DNA of 64,000 bases from Siphonodentalium dalli (Eukaryota > Mollusca > Scaphopoda > Gadilida > Siphonodentaliidae), in NCBI GenBank assembly GCA_032622095.1, contig CP136061.1:260740077-260804076 (forward strand). Reading direction: 5' to 3'. The notes beneath the pieces are model-generated. The model made no database searches. It was given only the letters and a program-made list of their open reading frames with translations, and was not told the DNA's origin. Shown here piece by piece: positions 11,057-23,110 of this stretch. Made by a program: the position numbers and the translations under genes. Numbering within the stretch: position 1 is the stretch's first letter; every line of letters begins with the position of its first letter.

Positions 11057-11201
11057 AGCCTTGAAATCGTGTGCCTGTCATTTGCAGAATGAGGTCCCCA
11101 GAGGGTGAATTTGGTGATGCCAACACGCTTTGCTGTTTAGCATCACTAAATTTGCCCTCTGGGGACCTCATTCTGCAAATGACAGACACTATTTCAAGGC
11201 T
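11057..11201. repeat. long hairpin, about 62-bp arms
   Basis: The left arm (11057-11120) contains TGTCATTTGCAGAATGAGGT and CCCCAGAGGG; the right arm (11140-11201) is the reverse complement with a few differences. The loop is about 19 bases. Open frames on both strands are mirror images of the palindrome. Confidence 0.9.
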
Positions 11202-12819
11202 CGGATGTATAATATATGTAATAATCTCATTGAAAGATGTGATGTGTAAAGTATTGTAGTGACAGTCACAGGCATTCTAAACAGTTGTGGTAGAGCACAG
11301 GGGTGGGTCTTTAGTGAACCATCAGTCGCTATAACACAAACATTTATGGGGCTCTGAGTCTTGGTCAGGCAGGGTCTATATTAAACTGAGCCTACATTTA
11401 ATATAAAAGTCTTCATCATGCAGTTATTTGATACTGTACTCGTGCTAAACGGAACGCATTCCATAATTGAGTGATATCATATTATATATTTTTGCAAAAA
11501 TTGAGGACCTCACAATTAGCAAACATTAACACTACCTCAATCAAATTAAGCCGATTTAATCCCTTCTAATTAATGGGGCCGACTTCGCGTAGGGACGTCT
11601 TCGTATGGGCCCGACTCCGTGGGGGGGGGGCGACTTCTCCAGATACCGCCCACTTACCTTACTATAAATGGAGAATAGATGCATTATATTTATATTTATT
11701 AAGATCTCAATCACTGTTTAGAAGGCCTGTGGTGACAGTACATATTATTGAAAATCAGTTGGTTGCACTCACTGGACTGTCACACAGTGTATGACTGAAT
11801 GCTATCAGGTTAACATAATAACAAGTCCAATGCCCATTTATTTCCAATATATGGTGCTCAGGGGGACACAGTTTTTAGTTACCGTAATTATAAGGGAGAG
11901 GCAAGTTATACATTTGGAACTTCACATTCTTGGAGTTCTAAAGAAGTGAAAGGCAATATTATCAAGATCAAATCAAGGACATTCGATAAAGTGAGCCGGA
12001 TTGTCATTCACATAACTTAGCTGCAGCATGCTGTGTCATTCTATAGGCTGCTTTCCAGATATATATACATTCTGGCAAAATGTTGCAATTTTCTTCCCTT
12101 TTTCCATGTTGTCCGCCACTTGCCGCTCATGGCACATTCATTGCTGACAATTAATTCCATCAATTCCATCATATTTCAACAGAATATAACCTTAAGTAAG
12201 ACAAGGACACAATATTACCTAACTGAGTGAATCCTGGTGTGTTCTATGTCATGGGTTCGACTTTGGAGCATTTCTCGAAATATGAATTTGTCATGTCTTA
12301 AAACTGAAATTTTTTCAAAGTCAATTTTTCTAACTTAGACCAATTCTAAGTAATGAAACTCAATCAAATGGTTATGTTTATGTTCTAAATTACTACAATA
12401 CCCAAAATATTTCAACAAAATCTCAAATACAAAAAAGTTTGTAATGTTGCTATTATGAACACAACTGAGGTAAGCAATGTGTACATATTTATGAAATCCA
12501 TTCTAAGAATAGATTTCTTAAAGCCAAAGTCGACACTGACTGGCGAAATATTGCAGACAAAACCAAATAAAAACAAAACGCACACTGACAGTGACTTCGA
12601 GCTTGAATTGAAATAAGTTGTGCCATGGTTATTTCACAAATGACCGCAAAAAATTGCTATTTCAAATATAATTTAATGTTTCGCTTGCTGAATTACATAA
12701 CAGATACATGTATGAATCAAGTATTATTTAAAAACATGCAAAATAGCAATAGCAAATTAGCATGACGATTGTACAGTATAATTAACACTACCGTAACAGA
12801 ATGAGACTGAGAGCAAGAA
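11202..12819. other. AT-rich sequence without a recognised gene
   Basis: A G-run lies near 11621-11629. Nothing supports a coding exon, RNA gene or repeat boundary. Confidence 0.4.
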
Positions 12820-13105
12820 GTGATGGAGTCGCACCGAAATGTAGCAGCACCATAATTCCAAGCCGGCCACCCATCCAAGGACTAACCGAGCTTGACGTTA
12901 CTCAACCTCGGTGATCAGACAAAGCATCTAATGGCTGAGACCTGGATGTTGTATCATGACAGTCCTCTAATGGGCAGACGAGCCCCCAGTGTAACAGGAC
13001 GAGAGAGTGAGAAGTGCGTAAGTTGCACCGAACATAGGCATCACCCGGAAACCCAACCCAGTCATTCAGTCAACCATCCAAAGACTAACCGAGCTTGACG
13101 TTGCG
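12820..13105. repeat. imperfect direct duplication
   Basis: GAGTCGCACCGAA and CCATCCAAGGACTAACCGAG (about 12826-12890) recur in altered form at about 13020-13095 (TTGCACCGAA and CCATCCAAAGACTAACCGAG). Each ends in AGCTTGACGTT. The period is about 200 bases. Confidence 0.65.
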
Positions 13106-13280
13106 TCTAACGACCGTGTCCAAGAAATCTAGACCTCTCGGGTAGAAGAGTCATCTGCCTGCTATATTTACAACCATATTATTCCTTTTCATGAAAATAA
13201 ATTCAATTTAAAGCAAGTCGAAGATGTTAAATAAGTTATGTTTAAAAATATTATGCAAATAATGCATGAAATTGATAAGT
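13106..13280. other. no feature recognised
   Basis: AT-rich spacer before the inverted-repeat element at 13281. Confidence 0.4.
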
Positions 13281-13468
13281 TTACGTTCAGACGACCACGA
13301 TACAATCGTAAGCGGAAAGATTTCCGTCGCAGGAAGTAACCGGTAGCTCGATTGCGCATGCTAACATCAAAATCGTTGGTCATAAATTGATATCAAGCGC
13401 TGTTTGATTCTAGATGCGAAATGTGGATATCCTTGGTTACCTCCACTTGCGATGTAATCGCAGCTGTA

Positions 13469-14446
13469 TAGGCCTGTAACGATTCATCGTGATTTCGATT
13501 TGTCATTCATGATTCTATACGCGATTCATTTGTCTGTAATTTCGATACACTACGATACAGTTCCGCTTCCGTATTATGCAGTTACCATCCGAAGTAAATC
13601 GGGACCCCTCGTTCGTTTCCGTAAGCTGTGAATGCTTACGAAGTTTTATTGGAAGTAAATCTGTAAATTTTGTTTGTTTCCGTGAGCTCGCACTTTGACC
13701 TTTGACACAAACATTTGCGGAAGTGATATGACTGACCTACGTAACCTAGCCTCAGACTGTATTAAGCCATGCTCTGATTGGCTTAATTTGATGAACTGCT
13801 GTGATTTCAATCAATCAAATACTAGTATATTGGATATATCGTCTGCGCAAAACAACAACACGTGGGCCGTGGAAAGATGTCTGCTCAAGAAAGCTTAAAA
13901 CTTGTCAATTCGACAGCGGCCTACAGGTAGAAAATGGCAGTATTTCGGTTTTGGGACGTAACCCTTTGAGGATGGAAAGCCATGCATTAAGACAGACAGA
14001 ACTAAAACGATCTGCAAATTATGTTCGACGGCAACCTCTTACAAGACTGGTGTTACGACCAACATGTCACACCATTTGAAACGACATCATTCTCAGCCAG
14101 CTGTTGTGATTATATGATATATAAACAGATGAGTGAGAAACTTTTCAACTCTTTTACCGTCTTCAGTATCAATATGTCATGTTGTACTGGTATTTCCGGA
14201 TGTGTACGAGCATACTACATTACTACAATACACATATACATGTAACTAAACAATTATGAAAGTCCACAGTAATATTAGAAAAACTATCATTAAAACTCAA
14301 CCTGAGAGTGTGCAAATTTGGAGTGTTGAATAGCTACTAGTATTTACTTGTGGGATAAAATTTTGCCTTTCACGATACGTAATGTATCATTGGCCCCGTA
14401 TCGCGATACATATTGTATCGTGACGAAGCATATCGTTACAGGCCGA
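13469..14446 (+). mobile_element. hAT-like DNA transposon remnant
   Basis: The ends are TAGGCCTGTAACGATTCATC and, inverted, TCGGCCTGTAACGATATGCT, of the kind seen in hAT elements. The flanks are CAGCTGTA (13461-13468) and CAGCCGTG (14447-14454): 8-bp direct repeats with two differences, the hAT target-duplication length. Inside is a decayed BED zinc finger. At 978 bp it lacks the hAT catalytic and dimerisation domains, so it is an internally deleted copy. Confidence 0.8.
13971..14115 (+). pseudogene. BED zinc-finger relic of a hAT transposase
   Basis: The frame beginning DGKPCIKTDRTKTICKLCST contains a CxxC pair and continues to NMSHHLKRHH. The C-x2-C...H-x(3-5)-H layout and the phrase around HLKRHH are typical of the BED finger at the N-terminus of hAT transposases, which binds transposon ends. 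The frame stops at TGA soon after the finger, and the sequence just upstream has an in-frame stop, so no full protein can be made. It is relevant as independent evidence that the enclosing element is hAT. Confidence 0.75.
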
Positions 14447-14604
14447 CAGCCGTGTGTACGTAAAAATCGTAGCTGGCAATGGTCGTAGGGTAGTCAATCA
14501 CATTCTTTAGAACAACATATGCTATCATAATGTACGATGAGATTGCAATCGTCTGAACAAACTATTCCTCCACTTACGATTGTATCGTGGTCGTCTGAAC
14601 ATAC

Positions 14605-14984
14605 ACTAAGTTGTTCCCACAGTATGTTATACTTGTGATAGTTACTAGTACAGTATGCATGCACAGTGTTCACCTGCCCCTGGCGTATTGTGATAATCAT
14701 CAGAAATTAGGAAATGATGGAATCGAGATAAAAAAAGATACATGCAAATTTCAATGACGTGCCTAAAAACCAGGTAGAAAATGTAATGTTGCGAAAAATA
14801 CATAATAATGCAATACTTCAGTATGGAGAGTATGTCGTGATATAATATTAGTATACAAACATTTGCAAAACTAACTGTCAAGACTCAAGCAAGGTTTCGA
14901 TTCGGTCAACATTGTGTGGCTATATAAATCACTAAACACTCACATGACGCAAACATTCTATTATTGGCTGACCTCGGGTTAAGT
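14605..14984. other. no feature recognised
   Basis: AT-rich sequence with no domain or repeat signal. Confidence 0.4.
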
Positions 14985-15071
14985 CAGAACAAATCGTGTT
15001 ATGTTCCAGGTTTTCTGCTGTGATGACTTGCTTTCACATGCCCAAGTTGTACCCACTAACCAAGTTGTCCC
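14985..15071 (+). repeat. left arm of a distant inverted repeat
   Basis: The stretch with CGTGTTATGTTCCAGGTTTT and TTCACATGCCCAAGTTGTAC is the reverse complement of 21326-21419 with few differences. The two arms may bound one large element or be two copies in opposite orientation. Confidence 0.8.
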
Positions 15072-15128
15072 TACCATCTAGGAAGCCCAGGTTAGACCGT
15101 TAACTTCTGTGTTGCCCTGGCTGATGTA

Positions 15129-15519
15129 CCCTGCTGGACAAAACAAGTGTCCATTGGCACCGCGGTGTATTTGACATTCGACCGTGGTGTCAGAGTTTGT
15201 AACTGCAGTTGAGCACCGCGGCTGAGCGGCAAGTACACCGCAGCCAAACGTCAAGTACACATGTACACCATGGCCGAAAAGCAACTACAACGGGGCCGCA
15301 TGGCATGTACACCGTGGTTAGATTTCTGGTTTGTATTGTCTTTTTTTCAGTTTAATGAATGTACACAGCGGTAACTACACCATGGCCGAATGGCAAATAC
15401 ACCGCGGCCCAACTGTAGTTAGCCGGTGGAGCCGCGATGTACCGGTAGTTGCATTTCGGCAGCGGTGGCAATGATAACCGCACCGTGGTTAAGTGGGACA
15501 CTTGTTTTACCCAGCAGGG
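15129..15519. mobile_element. TA-flanked foldback element with ACCGCGGTGTA array
   Basis: The ends are CCCTGCTGGACAAAACAAGT and its inverse, CTTGTTTTACCCAGCAGGG, each bordered by TA as in Tc1/mariner-type insertion. The interior is an array of short units such as GCAAGTACACCGCGGC and ACCGCGGTG in both orientations. Related to 18853-19616. Confidence 0.75.
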
Positions 15520-15754
15520 TAAAAAGCTTGGTGAGAAAGCTTATGGTACATAAACCCGAGGCATCTGGGAGACTAGTGCTGTATGGTATTTTCGTTAATC
15601 ATCAACACCAAGATACCATATGCAAACAAACGCTGCCTTACACCGCCCACATTATTAGGTCAACTTTACTTTGTAAAGTTTGAGCTATTGCCATGGCTTT
15701 GTCGTCTGTGTGTACATGTATGCGTGTGTGCGTAATTCGTCAACAATACATGCT

Positions 15755-16890
15755 ACAGGTCGTACCTTTGGTCAGATCATTATGAAATTTCACATAGCTG
15801 TTGACATCAACATTTAGACCGGAACAATTCATTTGGATAAAAATACATGGCCACCAGTGGCCATCTTGGATTTCAATATTCAATCCATTAGAACGGTCTA
15901 CAGGTCGTACTGTTCGTCTGATCATCATGAAATTTGTCATGGATGTTAATATTGACATGTAGATGGGAACGAGTAATTTTGGGGTCATTCGACCAAAAAA
16001 CATGGCCGTCGACAGCCATCTTGGATTTTACTCTTTGCATGACTAAATTCTTTGGCACGCCCTACAGGTTGTACCTTTGGTCGGATCATCATGAAATTTG
16101 TCATGGATGTTAATATTGACATGTAGATGGGAACGAGTAATTTTGGGGTCATTCGACCAAAAAACATGGCCGTCGACAGCCATCTTGGATTTTACTCTTT
16201 GCATGACTAAATTCTTTGGCACGCCCTACAGGTTGTACCTTTGGTCGGATCATCATGAAATTTGTCATGGATGTTAATATTTACATGTAGATGGGAACGA
16301 GTAATTTTGGGGTCGTTCGGCCAAAAAACATGGCCGCTGGCAGCCATCGTGAATTTTACTCTTTGCATGACTAAATCCTTTCACACAGGCCACAAGTCTA
16401 ACCTTTGGTCAGATCATCATGAAATTTGTCATGGTTGTTAAATATGACATGTAGATGGGAACGAGTCATTGTCCAGTCATTCGACCAAAAAAATGGCCGC
16501 CAGCAGCCATCTTGGATTTTACACTTTGCATGACTAAATCCTTTGGCACGTGCTACAGAACGCACCTTTTGTCAGATCATTGTGAAATTTGTCATGGATG
16601 TTGACATTGACATGTAGATGAGATCGAGTAATTTTTAGGTTATTCGGCCAAAATCATGGCCGCCAGCAGCCATCTTGGATTTTACTCTTTGCATGACTAA
16701 ATCCTTTTGGCATGGGCTACAGGTCGTACATTTAATCGGATCATCATGAAATTTGTCATGGCTGTTGTCACAGGCATGTAGATAACAAGTCATATTAGGT
16801 TCATTTGGTCTTAAAATGTGTCCACTGGCAGCCATCTTGGATTTTACTCTTTGCATGACAAAATCCTTTGGCACACCCTACAGTCCACTT
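15755..16890. repeat. 165-bp tandem repeat, about seven units
   Basis: Units start with variants of CTACAGGTCGTACCTTTGGT at about 15757, 15899, 16060, 16225, 16386, 16551, 16717 and 16879. Each holds CATCATGAAATTTGTCATGG, GACATGTAGATGGGAACGAG and AGCCATCTTGGATTTTACTC. Units two and three are almost identical. Diverged copies lie at 20330-20900, 23985-24090 and 48620-49080. Short minus-strand frames come from the repeat. Confidence 0.9.
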
Positions 16891-17187
16891 CCCTCATCCG
16901 ATCATCTCCAGACTTCATATTAATCTTGATATTGATCTTACTAGATGGAAGCTATCAAATGTTTTTAAATTTTATTGGAAAACATAGCCACCTGGATTTT
17001 ACATCTGTAACCATCTTGGATTTTACTTTTTTATATACCGGTATACATGTACCGGTATATGTATCTCTTCATGTTGATAATCTAGTATTACTTAGACATT
17101 TCAACTTTCCGCACCCCTAATCGCTCCACATTAAATTATTCCCTTTCCAAGTTGAGGTACAGTGTCATTGACACTTTCATTATATGA
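16891..17187. other. decayed repeat tail, no gene
   Basis: Remnants of the 165-bp unit fade out near 17030, followed by TACCGGTATA motifs and plain sequence. Confidence 0.4.
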
Positions 17188-18173
17188 AGTACAGCTATGC
17201 TCTACTTAATCGACCCTCCTTAACGAGGTTGCCATGCGGTATGACCGCCTGACTGCGGTGTAATACCGCCTGACCGCGGTGTAATAACGCCTGACCGCGG
17301 TGTAATAACGCGGTCAGCCGCGGTATTGAAAACGCGGGCAACCGCGTGGTCGCGGTTGAGTTGTTGGTGCCACTACCGCTGTGTAAGTAAAACCTAGCGT
17401 CCGTATCGCAACTGAGCATTGTAAATTATCTGACAATAGCCTGACATATTGCGCATGGAAAATATTAATCTGAAATTGAAAATAAATCTGTTCTAATTTA
17501 CCACGGTCCCGATTTCCTTAAGCGTCACAAATAAAGAGCGTCTGTTTATTCGTGATATGGTATATGGAATCATGGATAAGGCGTGCGCGATTAAGAATTA
17601 AAATGGCTTTTCGGTTTGAGCAAGATAATTATGCGATCGCCATGTGCACATTTCACCGACACAAAAATCATTTAGCTCAAGGAATTACGTGGGGACGTCA
17701 ACCATTGAAGACGTCAGTACTCTAAAATAAATTTAGTTTGGCGCGAGGAATGAATGTAAGGCAGTTTATTAATATATTGACGCAATTATAGGCCAACCTG
17801 AACAAGACAGATCGAAATTCTTACCTTGAGTCTTCCAAAAGAAAAAGAAAAGGCAGATTTTTATCGGCAGATTATTCGAACGCGGTTGACACGGGGAATG
17901 ACCGCGGTGTAAGGCGGTCGCGGAAAATACTACCGCGGTGTACGCCGGTAACGGTCTAGATTACCGCGGTGGACTTCCAACATGACCGCGCTCAGATACC
18001 GCGTGTCACCGCGCATTGCGGTGTATTACCGTATGACCGCGGTGTACTACCGCATGACCGCGGTGTACTACAGCATGGCCACGGTGTACTACCGCATGAC
18101 CGTGGTGTAGTGGCGGTCATGACCGGCCCATAACCTCGTTAAATGGGTCGATTAATTAGAGCATATCTGTACT
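17188..18173. mobile_element. foldback element with ACCGCGGTGTAAT array
   Basis: Inverted ends begin AGTACAGCTATGCTCTACTT (left) and its diverged reverse complement (right, 18130-18173), both flanked by TGA, a possible 3-bp target duplication. Palindrome arrays (ACCGCGGTGTA) occupy 17219-17340 and 17880-18120; about 500 bases of unrelated sequence lie between. Confidence 0.7.
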
Positions 18174-18540
18174 TGACTTAATTATTTTAAGTGATTATTG
18201 CTGGAAATGATAATCTGTAACTGCAAACTTGATACTAGTAATAGTATTAACTATTTTTTCGCATACACATATATATACTTTACTTGAGTTATTAAATAAA
18301 ACTGAATTGAAATGTATATATAACTAAAACAACAGGATAAGGAGAATTGCAGATGTGATGCTATTTTCTGCCAACAAATTAGGCCTACAATAGTACATGT
18401 ACGTGTATGGTACACTGAAATTTCCCGAGGCAGTATAATAATAAAATCTGGACTGACTGGTTGCTATTCACGTTGACATAGGCAGCCCGATTTGATATCG
18501 GATTCCGATTTTTTGTGGTAAATAGCCAATTTGTAGAGCC
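18174..18540. other. no feature recognised
   Basis: AT-rich spacer. Confidence 0.4.
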
Positions 18541-18835
18541 CTAATTGCACTCGAGATGTGTACTAATAATTTCCCCAGAAAAACTTATTCAAACAGACAA
18601 AGATGGATAACTCTAAAATCAAGTGTATTAATATTGCAATTTTGACTGACACCATCTTTTTGACGGCGTGTTTCTGGGCCAGAACATATAGAAATAACAA
18701 AACTTCAAAAATTGATATCTGATCACTCTGAGCGTTGATAGGTTGGTTCCTCGACTCGAATGATCGAATCAATTATTTTTATCCCCGAAGCCAAAGAAAT
18801 AGTAATTGATGAGGGCCTGATCGGATTGAGTACCT
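18541..18835. mobile_element. partial TTAA-flanked element (AGGTACTCAATCCG family)
   Basis: The right end TCGGATTGAGTACCT is followed by TTAA (18836-18839), and the body phrase GGTTCCTCGACTCGAAT matches the complete copy at 21481-21961. The left end is missing. Confidence 0.6.
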
Positions 18836-18852
18836 TTAATTAAATGTCCATA

Positions 18853-19616
18853 CCCCGCTGGACAAAACAAGTGTCCATTGGCACTGCGGTGTATTTGCCG
18901 TTCGTCCGCGGTGTCAGAGTTTGTAACTGCAGTTTAGCACCGCGGCCGAACGGCAAGTACACTGTGGCCCAACAACAAGTACCCTGCGGCCGAAAGGCAA
19001 CTACACTTGAGTGCCTAATAAAAGTACAGGGTGGAATAATAGTACAGGTTGGAAATGTCGCGTAACTGAATAATAGTACAGGGCGGAATAAACGTACAGA
19101 CTGGAAATATTAGTACCATACATGCCAACAAAACGCACCATCTGACTGGTTTACTGCTGCCATGTGACAGAAATAGTTTTAATGGATAGCCAGGTCTGTG
19201 AATCTACAGTGTGCTGATCACTTTCAACAATCAGAGTTCATTTATCTAAAATAACACAATTTAAGATTGGTGAATTATTTCTTTTGGTTACGGTAATTTA
19301 ATAAACGTACAGGACCAAATAATGATCGTACAGGTGGGAATTTTACCGCGATTTTAATAATCGTACATGTATGTTTATTAGGCACTCAAGAGTACACTGT
19401 GCACCATGGTTAGATTTCCGGTTTGTATCGTCTTTTTTCGGTTTAATGAACCTACAGTGTACACCGCGGCAACTACACCATGGCTGAACGGCAAGTACAT
19501 GTACACCGCGGCCCAACTGTAGTTAGCCGATGGAGCTGATGTGTAGTTGCATTTCAGCCGCGGTGGCAACGCTAACTGCACAGCGGTTAGGTGGACACTT
19601 GTTTTGTCAAGCAGGG
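18853..19616. mobile_element. TA-flanked foldback element, second copy, with insertion
   Basis: Same family as 15129-15519: ends CCCCGCTGGACAAAACAAGT and CTTGTTTTGTCAAGCAGGG next to TA. It is interrupted by the element at 19007-19389. Removing that leaves about 380 bp, matching the uninterrupted relative. Confidence 0.75.
19007..19389. mobile_element. nested inverted-repeat element with GTACAGG array
   Basis: The ends TTGAGTGCCTAATAAAAGTA and, inverted, TTTATTAGGCACTCAA bound a 383-bp insertion. Both subterminal zones repeat a unit like AATAATAGTACAGGTTGGAA in opposite orientations. Target duplication not resolved. Confidence 0.7.
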
Positions 19617-20325
19617 TATGTATGCCATATACTAGAATATGTACATGCATAAAGTTATAAGCTCATCATTTTGATATCAGAATCATATAGAAATCTTGAC
19701 TTTGTGCTCTTTTAAATTTTCATAGCCTCAAAATTAATGATTGTGCAGACCCAAATAAGCACTGTGTGTGGGGGAAATTTCCCACAAAAATAATAAAGGT
19801 GCATGCATGTTTATTTGGAGCCCAAGAGTATGGGTTACATGTATGTCGTCAAAACACTATATAACACCAGGTGCCTCGGTTGGGGGTCATTTAATGTTCA
19901 GGACGTCGGGGTTAAGTGAAGGGTAGGCCTATGTATATGTTTTAAAAAATGTGCTAATGGGTACACAGGGTTTGCTATCGGTTGCGACACAGTTACTTCA
20001 ACTGTGTTCCAGAATGTATGGGGGCAATTGGCAATTTGTTTTCAGTTCATTTTCATTGTAAATGTGAACTGTTATTCTGTAGCATAAATTGCAGCCCTCT
20101 TAATTTACGTTGTTTGGCTTTGGCAATGTGCTTCTGCAACCCTTTGTCTTGGCCCAGTTTTCTTCAGCATGCCTGATTACCGTAGCAAATTATGAGAACC
20201 GGTACTGAAATTGTGACAGAAAGTCATTTGGAATGAGAATTCAAAACTTGTGGGTAAAATATGCCCCGGCTCCTAGCACAAGATTTAGCCAAAATTTTTG
20301 TTTTCAATTTTCTGGTAAAAATACC
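19617..20325. other. no feature recognised
   Basis: Plain sequence with no domain-bearing frame. Confidence 0.4.
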
Positions 20326-20900
20326 TGTACATGGCTGCTAACAGCAACATGCAACATCTCTCATCCGATCGTCACCAAACATAATATGGATTCACCATAG
20401 TGACATCTAAATGAGAGATTACCCCATCGAAATTCTGGTAAAAAAACATGGCTGCCAACGGCCATCTTGTTTTTACTCTTTGTTTGACTAAATCCTTTAG
20501 CACACCCTACATGTAACATCTCTCATCTGATCGTCACCAAACTTCATACCGGTATGGATCTTCAGGGTCACATCTTGATGGCAGCTATCCCATTTTTTCC
20601 GAATTTTGTTTAAAAAACATGGCTACCAGCAGCCATACTGGATTTCAAATTTGAATCAATCGGCACACCATGAACCTCACAATTATTAGTGAAATGTTTT
20701 GAAAATTTAAGGGTACATTACTACATGTATGTTCATTGTTTGGGATCACCTCTAGATGGGAACGATTGAATTTGAGAATTTTTCGATGAAATACATGGCC
20801 ACTAGCAGGTATCTTGTGTTTTACTCTTTGCATCACTAAATTCTTTGGCACACCCTACAGGCCACAACCCTTCATCGAACTTAATATGGATCCTTGAGGT
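20326..20900. repeat. diverged copies of the 165-bp repeat
   Basis: Three weak units share ACATGGCTGCCA, GCCATCTTG, TTTACTCTTTG and CTAAATCCTTTAGCACACCC with the array at 15755-16890. Confidence 0.7.
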
Positions 20901-21325
20901 GACCTCTAGATAGGAATTACCATTTTAGTTTTCATTGTTGGCATACAAACATCCCCGTCGTTGTGGGGTTCCACTATAATCAAAGTAATTGACCATTGTA
21001 TTGCTGGTAGTATACGGTATCCACAGTGGTATCAAGATGGTCACTGCAGTGGAGTTACGGTACCGTTTGGTCAGGGACGTGGCCAGAGGGTCTCCATTGT
21101 TGGGGGGGGCGGTGGGTGTCCACTTCGGGAAATTTCAACATTGCTCCCCCTCCCCCTTGAATCTGACTAAAAACACAATTTTGCATAATTCCATTCGCAC
21201 CTTGCACCCCCCCCCCCTTGCCCCTCAATGGCAATGCTCAGGCCTAATAACCTAGATATATTCATAAACCATGGTTCTATATACCGGTACCCGGTATACA
21301 TCAGAAGATTGTTTGCAAGATTGTC
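20901..21325. other. low-complexity G and C runs, no gene
   Basis: G-run near 21101-21107 and C-run near 21207-21216. Open frames through them look random. Confidence 0.4.
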
Positions 21326-21419
21326 GGGATAACTTGGTTACTAGTATTGGGTACAACTTGGGCATGTGAAAGCGAGTCATCACAGCAGAAAACCTGGAAC
21401 ATAACACGATTCGTTCTGT
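21326..21419 (-). repeat. right arm of the distant inverted repeat
   Basis: Reverse complement of 14985-15071, about 6.3 kb apart. It includes GTACAACTTGGGCATGTGAA. Confidence 0.8.
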
Positions 21420-21480
21420 GTCCATTAAATATTTAGTAACACATGTTTCCTATAAGAGATCTGAATACCAACTAACTTAA

Positions 21481-21961
21481 AGGTACTCAATCCGAACAGA
21501 GGGTCCCCATCTCAACAGATTCCAACAACAACAATCCGATCAGATGGTCCTATATTACTATTTCTTTGGCTTTGGGGGGTACAAAATATTTTATTCGAGT
21601 CGAGGAACCCATCAAACAAAGCTCAGAGTTATTAAATATTGATTTTTGAAATTTGTTATTTACTCGAGATGAGTACTAATAATTGCCTTAAACTGTCGTA
21701 ATCTGCTCTGGATGTGTACTCCAAAATCTATTCAAACAGACAAGGATGGATAACTCTATAATCTAGTGGTAATAACAGCGCAATTTTGACTGAGTTCTGG
21801 GCCAGATAATATTCCCGATAATGAAAAATAATAGATTTCTAAAATCGATATCTAACAAATCTGAGCTTTGATGGGTGACTTCCTCGACTCGAATCAAATA
21901 TTTTTGACCCCCGAAGCCATTGAAATAGTAATTGAGAGGAGTTTTATCGGATTGAGTACCT
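21481..21961. mobile_element. TTAA-flanked element, AGGTACTCAATCCG ends
   Basis: Ends AGGTACTCAATCCGA and TCGGATTGAGTACCT are exact inverse copies and abut TTAA on both sides (21477-21480 and 21962-21965), a TTAA target duplication. The body is a weak palindrome (TTCGAGTCGAGGAACCC at the left, its inverse at the right). No transposase frame. Confidence 0.85.
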
Positions 21962-21965
21962 TTAA

Positions 21966-22094
21966 TGTTACCAGTCAATGTGATTATGTCCCAAACCATG
22001 TGAACTCAGGTTTAGATGCATGGCCAAGTTTGTGCCACACTCAGGAAGATTATAATCCCCACTCTATGCTAAACCAGGTCATACATGTGTATTA
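21966..22094. other. no feature recognised
   Basis: Short spacer between two elements. Confidence 0.4.
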
Positions 22095-22622
22095 TACCAG
22101 CGCCGAAGCCGACCCACCCAAACTCAGTTGCGGTAGTTTATGACAAAAAATTTGCTTTAGTATATCTGGGATAAATCGCAACCATCTTTCATACGGTACT
22201 TTGCGATAATTACTTTGCGATATTATCTTTGACTGATAAATCACAAACAAATTTGCGACACTTACCTTTGCCATTGCAAAGGTATGTTAATTTGTTTGCA
22301 AAGTAATTAACAGTTTTTATCGCAAAGATGATTGCTATTCTGTTATATAAAATTGCGAAGTATTTTACGATCTATCGTAAAGATGTTTGCAATTTATCGC
22401 AAAGTTTTGCGATTTATCAACATGTATTTTTAAATAGATATTTGGAAAGTGACAGGAGGGTTTTCAAAACTTGAACCCAAATTTGTTTGTGATTTATCAT
22501 CAGTCAAAGTAATTATCGCAAAGTATGAAAGATGGTTGCGAATTATCCCAGATATACTAAAGCAAATTTTTTGTCACAAACTGCCGCAACTGAGTTTGGG
22601 TGGGTCGGCTTCGGTGCTGGTA
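22095..22622. mobile_element. foldback element with TTTGCGAT array
   Basis: Arms of about 150 bases begin ACCAGCGCCGAAGCCGACCC and close with the inverse, GGGTCGGCTTCGGTGCTGGT. The centre (22200-22420) repeats TTTGCGATA and ATCGCAAAG in both orientations. Frames on both strands are mirror products of the arms. Confidence 0.8.
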
Positions 22623-23004
22623 TTCCAGTCCCTATGTTGTTAGTTTGATTTAAAATGTGGGAAAGTCGAAAAATTATTAAAACAAAAAAACAGCGGTGTT
22701 TGAACAGGATGTCAATACATTAGCTGACAGTGACACTCGAAAATCTTGGCGCAAATGCTGAGCTGCTTTTTTGTCCATAGTAGTTAGTACCGTGTATAAT
22801 ATTGTTACTTCATTTTCAGGATTTCCAAATTAAACCAATGGAACTTTCACTTTGGGAGCGCTTTGTTGGGTTTGAGTTTCTGGGTCAATAACAATGGCTG
22901 CATAATTAAGGAGACACACGTCTATGTATTTCATGTTTAAATAGTAGTTGTATCAATGTATACTATATGTACATTGTTGTTTATTATTGGGGGGGGGGTG
23001 GTGT
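22623..23004. other. no feature recognised
   Basis: AT-rich sequence with a G-run at 22990-22998. Confidence 0.4.
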
Positions 23005-23110
23005 CTGGGTTGGTCAGTGGTCCAATGAGCACGGTACTGGTCACCAAGCTGTAGGACCTGAGCTAGTGACTGACATGGGTTCGATTCCTAAGTGGCGACC
23101 TCTGTCCAAC
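23005..23110 (+). repeat. tRNA-like sequence, possible SINE head
   Basis: It has an A-box-like TTGGTCAGTGGTCC and a perfect B-box-like GGGTTCGATTCC (about 23078-23089), at a spacing that fits a tRNA with a long variable arm. The acceptor ends do not pair well, so a SINE head or tRNA pseudogene is more likely than a tRNA gene. Confidence 0.4.

Larger units (their letters stand above)
13281..14604. mobile_element. inverted-repeat element with CAGACGACCACGAT ends, interrupted by hAT
   Basis: The left end has ACGTTCAGACGACCACGATA; the right end (about 14570-14604) is its reverse complement. Removing the nested hAT element leaves about 346 bp, close to the uninterrupted relative at 46504-46893, and the parts beside the hAT insertion match that relative. 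This supports a clean nested insertion. Confidence 0.7.
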
